Positions 52,763 to 61,814 of a stretch of 64,000 nt of DNA are shown here, one piece after another. Source of the stretch: JADCGM01 sp943368345. Lineage in GTDB: Bacteria; Pseudomonadota; Alphaproteobacteria; Sphingomonadales; Sphingomonadaceae. The stretch is from contig CALRKY020000015.1 of the NCBI GenBank assembly GCA_943368345.1, positions 1 to 64,000 of the forward strand, in the 5' to 3' direction. The notes under the pieces were generated by a model. That model searched no databases, was not told the DNA's origin, and saw only the letters and a list, made by a program, of their open reading frames with translations. Positions within the stretch are counted from its first letter, which is position 1. Each line of letters starts with the position of its first letter. A program made the translations under genes and the position numbers.

Positions 52763-53398
52763 ATGCTGCAAACCTCCGCAACCGAACGTCATCATCTGAG
52801 CCTGTCGCAGCTGCTGCGGCGGCTGATTGACGAATATCCGGCCGACCGTATCGGGCCGGTCGCCGTAGCAGACTGGCTGGGTGATCGGGCGCTCGGCGGT
52901 GTGTTCCTGCTGTTTGCGATGTTCAATCTGCTGCCGCTGCCGCCGGGATCGACCTTCGTGACCGGACCGCCGCTACTCCTGATCTCCGTCCAGCTGATGC
53001 TCGGTTATTCGCGCCCCTGGTTTCCCAACACGCTGAAACGGCGGGGCATTACCAAGACGGACCTGTCCGCTGTTCTCGGCAAGTTCCTGAAATGGGAAAT
53101 CTGGATCGAGAAGCTGGTGCGGCCGCGTCATTTCGGCCTGATCGACGGCAAGGCGACCCGGATCATCGGCGCGATCTGCACCTTGCTGTCGGTGATATTG
53201 GTTCTGCCAATTCCGCTCGGCAATCATCTACCTGCACTCACCATGTCGGTCTTTGCGCTCGGCATCATCTACCGGGACGGGTTGGCAACCATCGTCGGCG
53301 GACTGCTGACCATTGTCAGCCTGACCGTCGTCTCCGGCATGATTTTCGCAACCACCAAGGCCGCGCTCTACATCGCCCGTACCTACCTCGGCTTCTAG
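52763..53398 (+). CDS. ExoD-family exopolysaccharide synthesis protein
   Basis: 211 residues. LSQLLRRLIDEYPADRIGPV, then FAMFNLLPLPPGSTFVTGPP and three hydrophobic segments in the C-terminal half (LSVILVLPIPLGNHLPALTM) fit the ExoD family, membrane proteins first found in rhizobial exopolysaccharide mutants. Biochemical role is unresolved. It overlaps the convergent amn by four bases. Confidence 0.88.
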   Translation: MLQTSATERHHLSLSQLLRRLIDEYPADRIGPVAVADWLGDRALGGVFLLFAMFNLLPLPPGSTFVTGPPLLLISVQLMLGYSRPWFPNTLKRRGITKTDLSAVLGKFLKWEIWIEKLVRPRHFGLIDGKATRIIGAICTLLSVILVLPIPLGNHLPALTMSVFALGIIYRDGLATIVGGLLTIVSLTVVSGMIFATTKAALYIARTYLGF

Positions 53399-54849
53399 CG
53401 GAACGGCGGCTCGTCGAAGGCGCGAAGTTTGCGGCTGTGCAGTTTGGATCCGGCCTGGCGAAGCAGATCGCAGGTCGCGATTCCGATCTGGATATGCTCC
53501 GAAATGGCGCGTTCGTAAAAGCGGTTGGCCTGCCCCGGCAGCTTGATTTCGCCGTGCAGCGGCTTATCCGAAACACAGAGCAAGGTGCCGTAGGGGACGC
53601 GAAACCGGTAGCCCTGGGCGGCAATCGTCGCCGATTCCATGTCAATCGCCACTGCCCGGGATTGAGAGAAGCGCAGCGCGGACTGCGAATAGCGCAATTC
53701 CCAGTTCCGGTCGTCGGTGGTCACCACGGTCCCAGTCCGGAGCCGCTGCTTTAGCATTTCAGGCGTTTCACCGGAGACGATCTCGGCGGCCTGGCTCATC
53801 GCCTGCTGCACCTCTGCAATCGGCGGAATGGGAATTTCAGGCGGCAGGACCTCGTCCAGCACATGGTCGTCCCGCAGATAGGCATGGGCGAGAACATAGT
53901 CGCCGATGCTCTGGGTCGGTCGCAGCCCGCCGCAATGACCGATCATCAACCAAGCGTCGGGACGCAGAACTGCCAGATGATCGGTGATCGTCTTGGCATT
54001 CGACGGCCCGACGCCGATGTTCACCAGCGTGATCCCCTGCCCGCCCGGTGCCATCAGGTGATAGGCCGGCATCTGGTGCCGCCGCCATGCACCGTCGGCA
54101 ACCGCCCGGTCGGGGTCGGCATCGCCGGGGTTCAGGATCATACCCCCAGCGCAGGACAGGCCGGTGTAGGGGCCACCGTTGTTCAGTTGTGCGCAGCCCC
54201 AGCGAACGAATTCATCGACATAGCGATGATAATTGGTGAACAGTATATAGCGCTGAACATGGGCCGGCTGGGTTCCGGTGTAGTGCCGCAACCGCGCCAG
54301 GCTGAAGTCGGTCCGCAGACCATCGAACAACGACAAGGGCCGGACGCCATCCCCGGCAATCTGCCACAGCCCATCAACCACTTCGTCTCCGATGGAGGCC
54401 AGTTCGGTCGCCGGGAATATCGTCGCCAGCTCCTGCGCCGCAGCGTCGTCAAACGCCATGTCGCCGTCCAGCACATAGGGAAAGGGTATTTCCTGCATCG
54501 ACCGCCCAACGCTGATCTCGACGTCATAATCACCGCGCAGCAGATCGAGTTGTTCTGTCAGGAAGGCTCGGAACAATTCCGGCTGGGTAACGGTGGTCGC
54601 ATAGACACCAGCGGCATTCAGGCGGCCATAGGCCCGGCTGAGCCGCACCCGTGGACCCGCCGCATGATAGGTGACCCGCAGTTCGGGGTAGGTGAAGGCA
54701 CCAGAAGCCCTGAGGGCTGGATCAGGCCGCTCCCCGGTTTCCAGATAGCGGCGCATCGCCGCGCGGAGCGCCTCGACCGATGCAGCATGACGTGCCGCCA
54801 ATTCATCAAGAATGGCGGATGTGGACGTTTTCGTGATTTGTGTAGACAT
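53395..54849 (-). CDS. amn: AMP nucleosidase
   Basis: 484 residues from ATG 54849; the frame stays open to 54912. The N-terminal domain has YPELRVTYHAAGPRVRLSRA. The nucleoside phosphorylase-like catalytic domain includes GGQGITLVNIGVGPSNAKTI, LMIGHCGGLRPTQSIGDYVL and VAIDMESATIAAQGYRFRVP. It hydrolyses AMP to adenine and ribose 5-phosphate and helps set adenylate levels. Confidence 0.95.
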   Translation of the reverse strand: MSTQITKTSTSAILDELAARHAASVEALRAAMRRYLETGERPDPALRASGAFTYPELRVTYHAAGPRVRLSRAYGRLNAAGVYATTVTQPELFRAFLTEQLDLLRGDYDVEISVGRSMQEIPFPYVLDGDMAFDDAAAQELATIFPATELASIGDEVVDGLWQIAGDGVRPLSLFDGLRTDFSLARLRHYTGTQPAHVQRYILFTNYHRYVDEFVRWGCAQLNNGGPYTGLSCAGGMILNPGDADPDRAVADGAWRRHQMPAYHLMAPGGQGITLVNIGVGPSNAKTITDHLAVLRPDAWLMIGHCGGLRPTQSIGDYVLAHAYLRDDHVLDEVLPPEIPIPPIAEVQQAMSQAAEIVSGETPEMLKQRLRTGTVVTTDDRNWELRYSQSALRFSQSRAVAIDMESATIAAQGYRFRVPYGTLLCVSDKPLHGEIKLPGQANRFYERAISEHIQIGIATCDLLRQAGSKLHSRKLRAFDEPPFR

Positions 54850-54910
54850 GAGGTGATCTACGACGGGTTTGTGACATGAGCAAGGCAAGGCCATTCGGGG
54901 GGCAAGGCGC

Positions 54911-55213
54911 ATGAACAGCTATACCGTGACCGGCCCCGCCTGGCTGTGGCATCCTGAACCACCGGCCAAAGGCAGCTGGTATTTCCTGAAGATCGAAGGG
55001 GATGTGGCGGCGGAAATCCGGTTCCTGTCCTTCGGCGGAACACCGGGATTTGGCTCCGTCCCGGTCTGGGCCACAATCGGCTCGACCCGCTGGCAAACCT
55101 CCCTATTCCGCGCCAGCCAGATTGGCGGCTACCTGCTGCCGCTGAAAGCCGACGTCCGAAAGCGCGAGAAGATTGCAGAAGGCAGCGAAATCACTGCGTT
55201 GATCGAGATATAG
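54911..55213 (+). CDS. DUF1905-domain protein
   Basis: 100 residues: TGPAWLWHPEPPAKGSWYFL, FGSVPVWATIGSTRWQTSLF and GGYLLPLKADVRKREKIAEG make up the small beta-barrel of DUF1905. Function unknown. It is divergent from amn (61 bases) and convergent with ndh. Confidence 0.9.
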   Translation: MNSYTVTGPAWLWHPEPPAKGSWYFLKIEGDVAAEIRFLSFGGTPGFGSVPVWATIGSTRWQTSLFRASQIGGYLLPLKADVRKREKIAEGSEITALIEI

Positions 55214-55225
55214 GCGGGACCGGCT

Positions 55226-56521
55226 TCATCCGTTTTTCAGCTTCACTCCCGGCTTTGCATCGATCAGGCCAGTTATAAGGCGGGCGTTGCGTTCGAAGGT
55301 CACATAATTCCACAGCCAGCTGAGGCCGACCGACAGTCGGCTGCGAAATCCGACCAGAAAATACACATGGGCAACGGACCACAACAGCCAGGCAAACAAC
55401 CCCGACACCCGGACCCTGCCAAAATCCGCCACGGCGCTCTGTCGGCCGATCGTCGCCATATTGCCACGATTCCGGTAACGAAACGGCTTAACCTCCCTAC
55501 CCCCGGCCCATGAAAGGATGGCATTCGCCGCATAGTGCCCCTGCTGCTTGGCGACCGGTGCCACGCCGGGCAACGGCAATCCCGCAGCATCGACGCATGA
55601 CGAGGCGTCACCGATCACAAGAACATTGGGAAAGCCTGAGACGCGCAGATCATCCTCAACTGGTGTCCGGCCGCATTGATCGCCGGTTCGACCGAGCCAC
55701 CGGGCCGCGGGAGATGCCATGACACCAGCAGCCCAGATGACGGTATTTGCCGCGACCAACTCGTCTGCGATGACGACACCGTCGGCATGTACTTCACTGA
55801 TCCGAATCCCAAGGCGAACTTCAACCCCAAGCTTTTCCAGCGAGGCCAACGCGCGCTGCGATAGCGCCTCGGGGAAGGACTTCAGCAAGCGCGTTCCGGA
55901 ATCGACAAGGACGATACGGGAACAATGCGGAGTGATGCTGCGAAAATCTCCGGAGACCGAGCGGTGCGCCAGTTCGGCAATGGCGCCCGCCATTTCCACC
56001 CCGGTCGGTCCACCGCCGATTATGATGAACGTCAGCAGCGCATTCCGCTTCGCCCGGTCTGTTTCGACCTCCGCCCGTTCCAGCGCGATCAAAACATTGC
56101 CCCGAACTTCGGTCGCGTCATCAAGCGTTTTCAGCCCCGGCGCCCAGTGCGCCCAGCCGTCGTTGCCGAAATAACTGTGCCGCGCCCCGGTGGCGAGGAT
56201 CAGCCAATCATAGGAAATTTCCGCCGAATCGCTTAGATGTACGGTCTGGCTACCCGTGTCGACGCCCTGAACACAATCCAGCATCACCCTTATGTTGGGA
56301 TAGTTCCGCAATATGCTCCGAATAGGGGCAGCGATGTCGGCAGGGGATAGGCCAGCTGTCGCAACCTGGTACAGCAGAGGTTGAAACAGATGATGGTTCT
56401 GCTTGTCGATCACCGTGACATCGACATTCTGGTTCCCCAGTGCTTTGGCCGCTGCGAGTCCGCCGAATCCGGCCCCGACAATGACGACGTGCGGGCGTTT
56501 TGGGGCGTTTGTCGTGGCCAT
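55226..56521 (-). CDS. ndh: Type II NADH dehydrogenase
   Basis: 431 residues. FAD-binding HVVIVGAGFGGLAAAKALG, YDWLILATGARHSYFGNDGW, NADH-binding TFIIIGGGPTGVEMAGAIAE, and NVLVIGDASSCVDAAGLPLP for the second FAD contact. The C-terminal hydrophobic segment (FAWLLWSVAHVYFLVGFRSR) binds the membrane. It oxidises NADH and reduces quinone without proton pumping. Confidence 0.94.
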   Translation of the reverse strand: MATTNAPKRPHVVIVGAGFGGLAAAKALGNQNVDVTVIDKQNHHLFQPLLYQVATAGLSPADIAAPIRSILRNYPNIRVMLDCVQGVDTGSQTVHLSDSAEISYDWLILATGARHSYFGNDGWAHWAPGLKTLDDATEVRGNVLIALERAEVETDRAKRNALLTFIIIGGGPTGVEMAGAIAELAHRSVSGDFRSITPHCSRIVLVDSGTRLLKSFPEALSQRALASLEKLGVEVRLGIRISEVHADGVVIADELVAANTVIWAAGVMASPAARWLGRTGDQCGRTPVEDDLRVSGFPNVLVIGDASSCVDAAGLPLPGVAPVAKQQGHYAANAILSWAGGREVKPFRYRNRGNMATIGRQSAVADFGRVRVSGLFAWLLWSVAHVYFLVGFRSRLSVGLSWLWNYVTFERNARLITGLIDAKPGVKLKNG

Positions 56522-56671
56522 CGGTGGTCCTGCGCTTCCCTGCCTGGGTTGAGGGCGCAGTACATGAATGACGCGGGCTGACGCGTAGGCACTCCCGATC
56601 TGCTAGATAGTCTACGACCGAGCGGACCGCGCGGTTACAACCGTGCGGGAAGCAACCAGGCCAAAACGCCC

Positions 56672-57139
56672 CTAGTTGGGGTTGGACGCGTCGCCGCCTT
56701 TGACTGGTGCGGACCCGACGGCACCGATGTCGCCGAACAGGTCCTCAAACAGGCTGGTGTCACGACCGAGCGTCGGGGTCTTGTCCCGGATTGGCGAAAT
56801 GTCGGCGACGGTTTCAAGACCGGTGCGCTTCACCTCCGACACATTGCCCTTGTCGTCAAAGGTCACTGCCAGCACCTGCTGGGTCTTTGCCTTGGGCGTG
56901 AAAAAGCCCAGCTGCTCGGTGTTCCGCGAAATATAATACCAGGTCCTGTCGTCAAACTGACCCGCAACCGACGGACGGCCAAGCGTTCCCATCACCGACT
57001 GCCGGTTGTCGATACCGACCGCAATCGCCTTGGTCAGTTCCTCGTCGGCGATATAGCCGGTGTTGTTCCGGATGCGGGTACAGGCCGTGGTGCCAAGCAC
57101 CAACGCCGCAAGACCGACCGCCACTAGGATGTTACGCAT
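56672..57139 (-). CDS. bamE: Outer-membrane assembly lipoprotein BamE
   Basis: 155 residues from ATG 57139 with GGGAGTG upstream. A lipoprotein signal peptide ends at the lipobox LGTTAC. The SmpA/OmlA domain follows: NRQSVMGTLGRPSVAGQFDD, then TWYYISRNTEQLGFFTPKAK. BamE stabilises the BAM complex that folds outer-membrane proteins. The C-terminal 40 residues are an extension typical of alphaproteobacteria. Divergent from the cytochrome bc1 chaperone gene. Confidence 0.92.
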   Translation of the reverse strand: MRNILVAVGLAALVLGTTACTRIRNNTGYIADEELTKAIAVGIDNRQSVMGTLGRPSVAGQFDDRTWYYISRNTEQLGFFTPKAKTQQVLAVTFDDKGNVSEVKRTGLETVADISPIRDKTPTLGRDTSLFEDLFGDIGAVGSAPVKGGDASNPN

Positions 57140-57213
57140 CAACACACTCCCGATTGCGGCATGCAGAAAGCCGCTAGACAGCGCTCATTATCCCCAAGCA
57201 TAGCGTCGGCACA

Positions 57214-57723
57214 ATGTTTTCCACCCTCCGCGCCCTGTTCCAGCCCCGTTTTCCCGCCGATGCGCTGTATCTGGCAGTCGTTACCAAGGCGCGGCAGCCC
57301 GATTGGTTCACGGCAGGGGCCGTGCCTGACAGTATCGACGGACGGTTCGACATGGTGGCGCTGATTTTTGCGCTGGTGCACCGGGCGCTGGAACGTGATG
57401 CCGCCAGCAGCGCCTTCCTGGTCAGCCTGACGGAGCGTTTCGTTGACGACATGGACGAATCCCTGCGCGAACTGGGGATCGGAGACATGGTGATCGGCAA
57501 GCATGTCGGGCGGTTGATGGGTGCGCTCGGCGGGCGGCTTGGGGCCTATCGCACCGCGCTTGATACCGGAGAAGGATTGGCCGACGTGCTGACGCGCAAT
57601 CTCTACCGGGGTGCGGCCCCGGCGGATCCGGCACTTGACTGGATGACATCGGCGGTAACCAAGCTCGCCGCTGACATCGACTCCCTGTCCTTCGCCGACC
57701 TTAAATCCGGACGCCTGCCATGA
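57214..57723 (+). CDS. Ubiquinol-cytochrome c chaperone-family protein (CBP3-like)
   Basis: 169 residues: FDMVALIFALVHRALERDAA, LTERFVDDMDESLRELGIGD and GALGGRLGAYRTAL are the CBP3/UQCC1 core. The mitochondrial homologue assists cytochrome b synthesis for complex III. It overlaps the DUF177 gene by four bases. Confidence 0.92.
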   Translation: MFSTLRALFQPRFPADALYLAVVTKARQPDWFTAGAVPDSIDGRFDMVALIFALVHRALERDAASSAFLVSLTERFVDDMDESLRELGIGDMVIGKHVGRLMGALGGRLGAYRTALDTGEGLADVLTRNLYRGAAPADPALDWMTSAVTKLAADIDSLSFADLKSGRLP

Positions 57724-58265
57724 TCACTGCCGAATTGTCCCACCCGGTTCCGCTCCACGATATTGGAACCCGCAGCAACCATCACAGCATCACCGCCCGC
57801 CCGACCGAGCTTGCGGCCCTCTCAGCCCGCTTTGGTCTTGCCCGCCTCGATCATCTGTCGGCCGAACTCGACGTGCGTCAGGATGCGTCGGGGATCCGGG
57901 TAACCGGCAAAGTCTCTGGCCATGCTGTCCAAATCTGCGTGGTCTCCGGCACGGATGTACCGGTCGCCATCGACGAGGCCGTCGATTTATTGTTTGCGCG
58001 CATTTCAACCACCGGCATCGAAGAGATCGAATTGAGCGCCCCCGACCTTGATGTGCTGCCGCTCGACGGCGAGTTGATCGACCTCGGTGAAGTTGCCGCC
58101 GATACCCTTGGCTTGGCGCTCGACCCCTTCCCGCACGCCAGCGAAACCGAAATCGCCGAGGCAAGAGCACGATTGATGAACGAGGAAGAGGCCGCACGAC
58201 TCGCTGCCGAAGATAGCGCCAGTCGCAACCCGTTCCGGGTCCTCAAGGGCGGCAAGGACGACTGA
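57720..58265 (+). CDS. DUF177 (YceD-like) protein
   Basis: 181 residues. The middle shows the cysteine-poor alphaproteobacterial version of YceD (VPVAIDEAVDLLFARISTTG, then ELIDLGEVAADTLGLALDPF), with the usual ending NPFRVLKGGKDD. YceD is linked to 23S rRNA accumulation and normally precedes rpmF and plsX. Here an aminotransferase gene follows instead. Start overlaps the chaperone stop (ATGA). Confidence 0.9.
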   Translation: MITAELSHPVPLHDIGTRSNHHSITARPTELAALSARFGLARLDHLSAELDVRQDASGIRVTGKVSGHAVQICVVSGTDVPVAIDEAVDLLFARISTTGIEEIELSAPDLDVLPLDGELIDLGEVAADTLGLALDPFPHASETEIAEARARLMNEEEAARLAAEDSASRNPFRVLKGGKDD

Positions 58266-58267
58266 CG

Positions 58268-59140
58268 ATGGCGCGGATTGCTTATGTCAACGGCAGCTAC
58301 CTGCCCCTCGCCGATGCCGCCGTGTCCATTGAGGATCGCGGCTACCAGTTTGCCGACGGGGTTTATGAGGTTTGCGCGGTGCTGAACGGGTGGCTGGTCG
58401 ACTGGCCGCAGCATTTGACCCGGCTGGCCCGGAGTCTCGGCGAACTGTCGATTCCGGTACCGATGACCGATGCGGCCCTGTCGCTGGTCGTCGGCAATCT
58501 GCTGCGGGTGAACCGTGCGACCGATGCGCTGCTGTACGTCCAGGTCACACGCGGCGTGTCACGCCGGGATCACCCATTTCCCGATCAGGTGCGGCCCGCG
58601 CTGGTCATGACGGTCCGGCCGCATGATTTTCGGCGGCTGGTGACGCGGCAGGGGAGCGGGATCAGCATCGTGACCGCCAAAGACCAACGCTGGGCGCGGC
58701 GGGACATCAAGTCAGTCGGATTGCTGCCCAATGTGCTGGCGAAACAGACAGCGCGGTCCAGCGGAGCGTTTGAGGCGTGGCTGGTCGGGCCAGACGGCAT
58801 TATCAACGAGGGCACATCGTCCAACGCCTGGATCGTGTCACAGGAGGGTGTGCTGGTCACTCCACCGAAGGGGCCGGACATTTTGGCGGGAGTGGTGCGC
58901 GACACGCTGCTCCGGTTGGCGCGGGAGCATCAAATGCCGGTCGAGGAGCGGACGTTCACGGTTGCGGAAGCCAAAGGTGCTGCCGAAGCCTGGATGACGT
59001 CAACCGGCACCATCTGCCTCGGCATCACCAGTATCGACGGCCAACGGATCGGTAACGGAACCCCCGGCCCGATCACCCGCCGCGTCTACAATTTGCTGTG
59101 GGACGAGATCGCCCGCCAGACCGGCTGGCGGGCGACCTAG
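58268..59140 (+). CDS. dat: D-amino-acid aminotransferase (class IV)
   Basis: 290 residues of the branched-chain/D-amino-acid aminotransferase fold: VSIEDRGYQFADGVYEVCAV, LYVQVTRGVSRRDHPFPDQV, DIKSVGLLPNVLAKQTA with the PLP-binding lysine, and GIINEGTSSNAWIVSQEGVL with the glutamate. The RGVSRRDHPFP segment favours D-alanine aminotransferases. It supplies D-glutamate or D-alanine for the cell wall or degrades D-amino acids. It starts two bases after the DUF177 stop. Confidence 0.92.
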   Translation: MARIAYVNGSYLPLADAAVSIEDRGYQFADGVYEVCAVLNGWLVDWPQHLTRLARSLGELSIPVPMTDAALSLVVGNLLRVNRATDALLYVQVTRGVSRRDHPFPDQVRPALVMTVRPHDFRRLVTRQGSGISIVTAKDQRWARRDIKSVGLLPNVLAKQTARSSGAFEAWLVGPDGIINEGTSSNAWIVSQEGVLVTPPKGPDILAGVVRDTLLRLAREHQMPVEERTFTVAEAKGAAEAWMTSTGTICLGITSIDGQRIGNGTPGPITRRVYNLLWDEIARQTGWRAT

Positions 59141-59142
59141 GG

Positions 59143-59727
59143 TCAGCCGCCAGCCGGAGGTGGCGGTGGCGGAGGCGGCATGTCACCATGCCCCTTGTGC
59201 ATCGTCTTCAGCCGCTCCCGCAGTTCAATCATCCGATCATCGCCGCCCCTGGTGCGGATGTGCAGCTTCCGGTGCATGCCCTGCATGGAGGCTGCAAAAG
59301 CCTTGCGGTCGGCAGCCGACAGTTTCTGGAACGCCGCCAGCATGGCGGCCTGATTGGCTTCCTGCTGACGAGCGGCGATTGACCGCTCCTCCGTCATCGC
59401 ATTGCGCAGCGCCGCCACGTCGAGCTTTTCGGCCGCCAAGACATCCAGCATCTTGTTGCGGGCGGCTTTCACTGCTGCACGATTCACTTCGCGCGGTCCG
59501 CTCGCCACTGCTTGACGCATGATGTCGCGCCCCTCCGGCGACAATTGGTGCAGCATGCCGCCACCCATCGCCATCGCCTCATGGCCACTGCCGCTGCCGT
59601 TCAGAACCATCACGCGCTTGACGACGCGGGGTGCGTCAGCCGCCGGTGCATCGGCTGCTTCGGCCAGCGCCGGGGCGGCCAGTGCCACCGCGAGCGCTAC
59701 GCCTGCCAATTTCCTTGTCAGTTTCAC
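59143..59727 (-). CDS. Periplasmic CpxP/heavy-metal-sensor-like protein
   Basis: 194 residues from GTG 59727, overlapping the anti-sigma stop (GTGA), with GAGGAG eight bases upstream. Signal peptide LAGVALAVALAAPALAEAAD, then a helical domain with two LSxxxR(D/K)xF-like segments (LSPEGRDIMRQAVASGPREV; KLSAADRKAFAASMQGMHRK) as in Spy/CpxP and metal-sensor proteins. It ends in a run of prolines (HGDMPPPPPPPPAGG). Third gene of a sigma/anti-sigma/sensor operon, so probably the periplasmic stress or metal sensor. Confidence 0.75.
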   Translation of the reverse strand: MKLTRKLAGVALAVALAAPALAEAADAPAADAPRVVKRVMVLNGSGSGHEAMAMGGGMLHQLSPEGRDIMRQAVASGPREVNRAAVKAARNKMLDVLAAEKLDVAALRNAMTEERSIAARQQEANQAAMLAAFQKLSAADRKAFAASMQGMHRKLHIRTRGGDDRMIELRERLKTMHKGHGDMPPPPPPPPAGG

Positions 59728-60254
59728 AGGTACATCTCCTCTTCTGGGGTTTCGGTAAACATCATCGCAAAGACCATAGCGTCGGCGTCGGCGTCGCTGA
59801 TGGCTGCGATTGGCTTGGGCTGCGTCGAAGCGGCCGCAATCTGCCGGATCGCCGGACGGGAGCTGGCCGACACGGCAATCGTTGTTGCCGGTGAGGGCTG
59901 CATGGCTGGTGTCGGAGCAAGGGTCTCGCCAGTAGGAAGCACGGCGACGGCGAGTGCAACCGACGCCGCAATGGCCCCTCCCGCTACAGCGCCGCCCCAC
60001 CAGCGGGGCCTGGCCGGTACAGCAGCCAGCGCCGCCAAGGCCGCAGTATCGGCTGACCCGGTCGTTGCATCCTGTCCAGCCCAGCTGTGAAGAGCCGCGT
60101 CCAGCGGCTCTGCCGCTGCAATGGCGGCCTGCACCACGGCATCAGCATGCGCCAGGTCGAGCAGCGCATCGCGCTCCCGCAAGGGCCAGCGCTGGGCGTT
60201 TGCACCGTAGCTCGCAATGACCTCCAGTGCCCGGTCCTGATCCATCATCGTCAT
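59724..60254 (-). CDS. Anti-sigma factor with one membrane helix
   Basis: 176 residues. The cytoplasmic N-terminal part (ALEVIASYGANAQRWPLRER) is followed by one membrane helix (GGAVAGGAIAASVALAVAVL) and a periplasmic alanine/proline-rich domain ending EEEMYL. There is no zinc-binding HxxxCxxC. Position directly after an ECF sigma gene (ATGA overlap) sets the call. Confidence 0.8.
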   Translation of the reverse strand: MTMMDQDRALEVIASYGANAQRWPLRERDALLDLAHADAVVQAAIAAAEPLDAALHSWAGQDATTGSADTAALAALAAVPARPRWWGGAVAGGAIAASVALAVAVLPTGETLAPTPAMQPSPATTIAVSASSRPAIRQIAAASTQPKPIAAISDADADAMVFAMMFTETPEEEMYL

Positions 60255-60817
60255 CCTCGCCGCCCCTCAGGCAGCATCTGTGCCAGTTCGACCCGCGCCC
60301 GGGCCAGCAAACCCTCCACCGCCTTCGCCGTGGTGTCGAGCGTATCGGCAATCTCGGCCATCGTGGCGCCGTCGCCGTAAAACAAAGCAATCGCGGCGCG
60401 CTGACGCGGGTTCAACCGCGCCACGGCTGCGTTGACCCGAGCTGCCTGCTCCGCCCCAACCGCCGCTTCATGCGGGTCAGGTTCGCCTGACGGCGTTTCC
60501 GCCACCTGATCCAGCGGCGCCAACACCCGGATCGTCCGCCGCCGGTCCAGACAGGCGTTGACGACAATCCGGCGGAACCACCCGGTGGGAGACCCCTTCT
60601 CGCCCTCAAACCGGCCGGCATGGGTCCAGAGCTTCACTAGCGCCGTCTGGACCGCATCCTCGGCCTCCGCCTGATCGGAGAGCACCCGTGTCGCCAGCCT
60701 GACCGCACCGCCGTGCAGACGCTCGACGAGGGTGCGAAATGCCATGCGGTCGCCGACGGCGATCCGCGACATCAGCGCCGCATCATCAAGTTCATCCAGG
60801 CCCATGGCTTTCAGCAT
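60251..60817 (-). CDS. ECF-type RNA polymerase sigma factor
   Basis: 188 residues from ATG 60817; ATG 60805 is also possible. Region 2: AFRTLVERLHGGAVRLATRV and LSDQAEAEDAVQTALVKLWT. Region 4: LNPRQRAAIALFYGDGATMA then EIADTLDTTAKAVEGLLARA. It is controlled by the anti-sigma encoded next and probably drives its own promoter in the 88-base gap to nudC. The regulon is unknown. Confidence 0.93.
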   Translation of the reverse strand: MLKAMGLDELDDAALMSRIAVGDRMAFRTLVERLHGGAVRLATRVLSDQAEAEDAVQTALVKLWTHAGRFEGEKGSPTGWFRRIVVNACLDRRRTIRVLAPLDQVAETPSGEPDPHEAAVGAEQAARVNAAVARLNPRQRAAIALFYGDGATMAEIADTLDTTAKAVEGLLARARVELAQMLPEGRRG

Positions 60818-60905
60818 ATGCAACCCATACGCAGCTTGCGACCATCATCCCCCGCGCAATGGAGGGTTTGCGGCCCGGTCACCAATCGTGCCAGAAGCAT
60901 CAGCA

Positions 60906-61814
60906 ATGTCAGTCGACCTGTTTTCCGCCCCGTTGCCGGTATCGCCGGTTGGCTTCACCGGCAGCCCGCTTGACCGGTCGGACGAAATCCGCCGCGATCC
61001 GGAAGCGTTGTGGGCAACCCGAATGCGCCCCGATTCCCGTTGGCTGATCCTCGATGATCTGTGCCCGGTGATGACCGGCGAGGGCACGAGTTTCGATCTG
61101 CGCTGGACGCGGCGATCCGAAGCACCGCAGGGCGGGATCGAGGTATTTCTCGGACTGGCGACCGATGGCCCACGCTTTGCGGTCGCCGGGTCGGTCAAGG
61201 ATTTGGATGACGGGGAGGTGATGGATGCCCGGGCCGTCGCAATGCGGCTTGGTGATGGCCGGGCAGCGATTGTCGCCCAGGCGCGCTCCATCCTCGACTG
61301 GCACGCGCGCCACGGCTTTTGCGCCGTTTGCGGCACGCCGACGGTCCCGGCAAAGGCCGGATACCAGCGCGACTGCCCCGCCTGCCACGCCGAACATTTT
61401 CCGCGTACCGACCCGGTGGTCATCATGCTGTCAATCGACGGCGACAAGTGCCTGCTCGGTCGCCAGCCCCGCTTTCCCAAGGGTTTTCTGTCGGCGCTTG
61501 CCGGATTCGTTGAACCCGGCGAATCGCTGGAGGAAGCCGTGGCGCGCGAATTGTTTGAAGAGGCCGGAGTCCGAACCGGACGGGTCCGATATGTCGCGAG
61601 CCAGCCATGGCCGTTCCCGTCGTCGATGATGATCGGAGCCTTTGCCGAGGCGACATCGACCGATCTGCGAATTGACCATGAGGAATTGGAGGAAGCGCGC
61701 TGGATCACCCGCGCTGACGCCCGCGCCGCCTTGAACGGCGATGGTCCGTTCGCGGCGCCGCCACCGCTTGCCATTGCACATACACTGCTCAAAACCTTCG
61801 TAGAGATGGGATGA
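60906..61814 (+). CDS. nudC: NAD(+) diphosphatase / RNA deNADding hydrolase
   Basis: 302 residues from ATG 60906; the frame is open further upstream but overlaps the sigma gene region. Zinc ribbon CAVCGTPTVPAKAGYQRDCP with CHAEHFPRTDP, then the Nudix box GFVEPGESLEEAVARELFEE, and the NudC signature SQPWPFPSSMMIGAFAE. It hydrolyses NADH/NAD and removes NAD caps from RNA. The stop overlaps the following gene. Confidence 0.95.
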   Translation: MSVDLFSAPLPVSPVGFTGSPLDRSDEIRRDPEALWATRMRPDSRWLILDDLCPVMTGEGTSFDLRWTRRSEAPQGGIEVFLGLATDGPRFAVAGSVKDLDDGEVMDARAVAMRLGDGRAAIVAQARSILDWHARHGFCAVCGTPTVPAKAGYQRDCPACHAEHFPRTDPVVIMLSIDGDKCLLGRQPRFPKGFLSALAGFVEPGESLEEAVARELFEEAGVRTGRVRYVASQPWPFPSSMMIGAFAEATSTDLRIDHEELEEARWITRADARAALNGDGPFAAPPPLAIAHTLLKTFVEMG

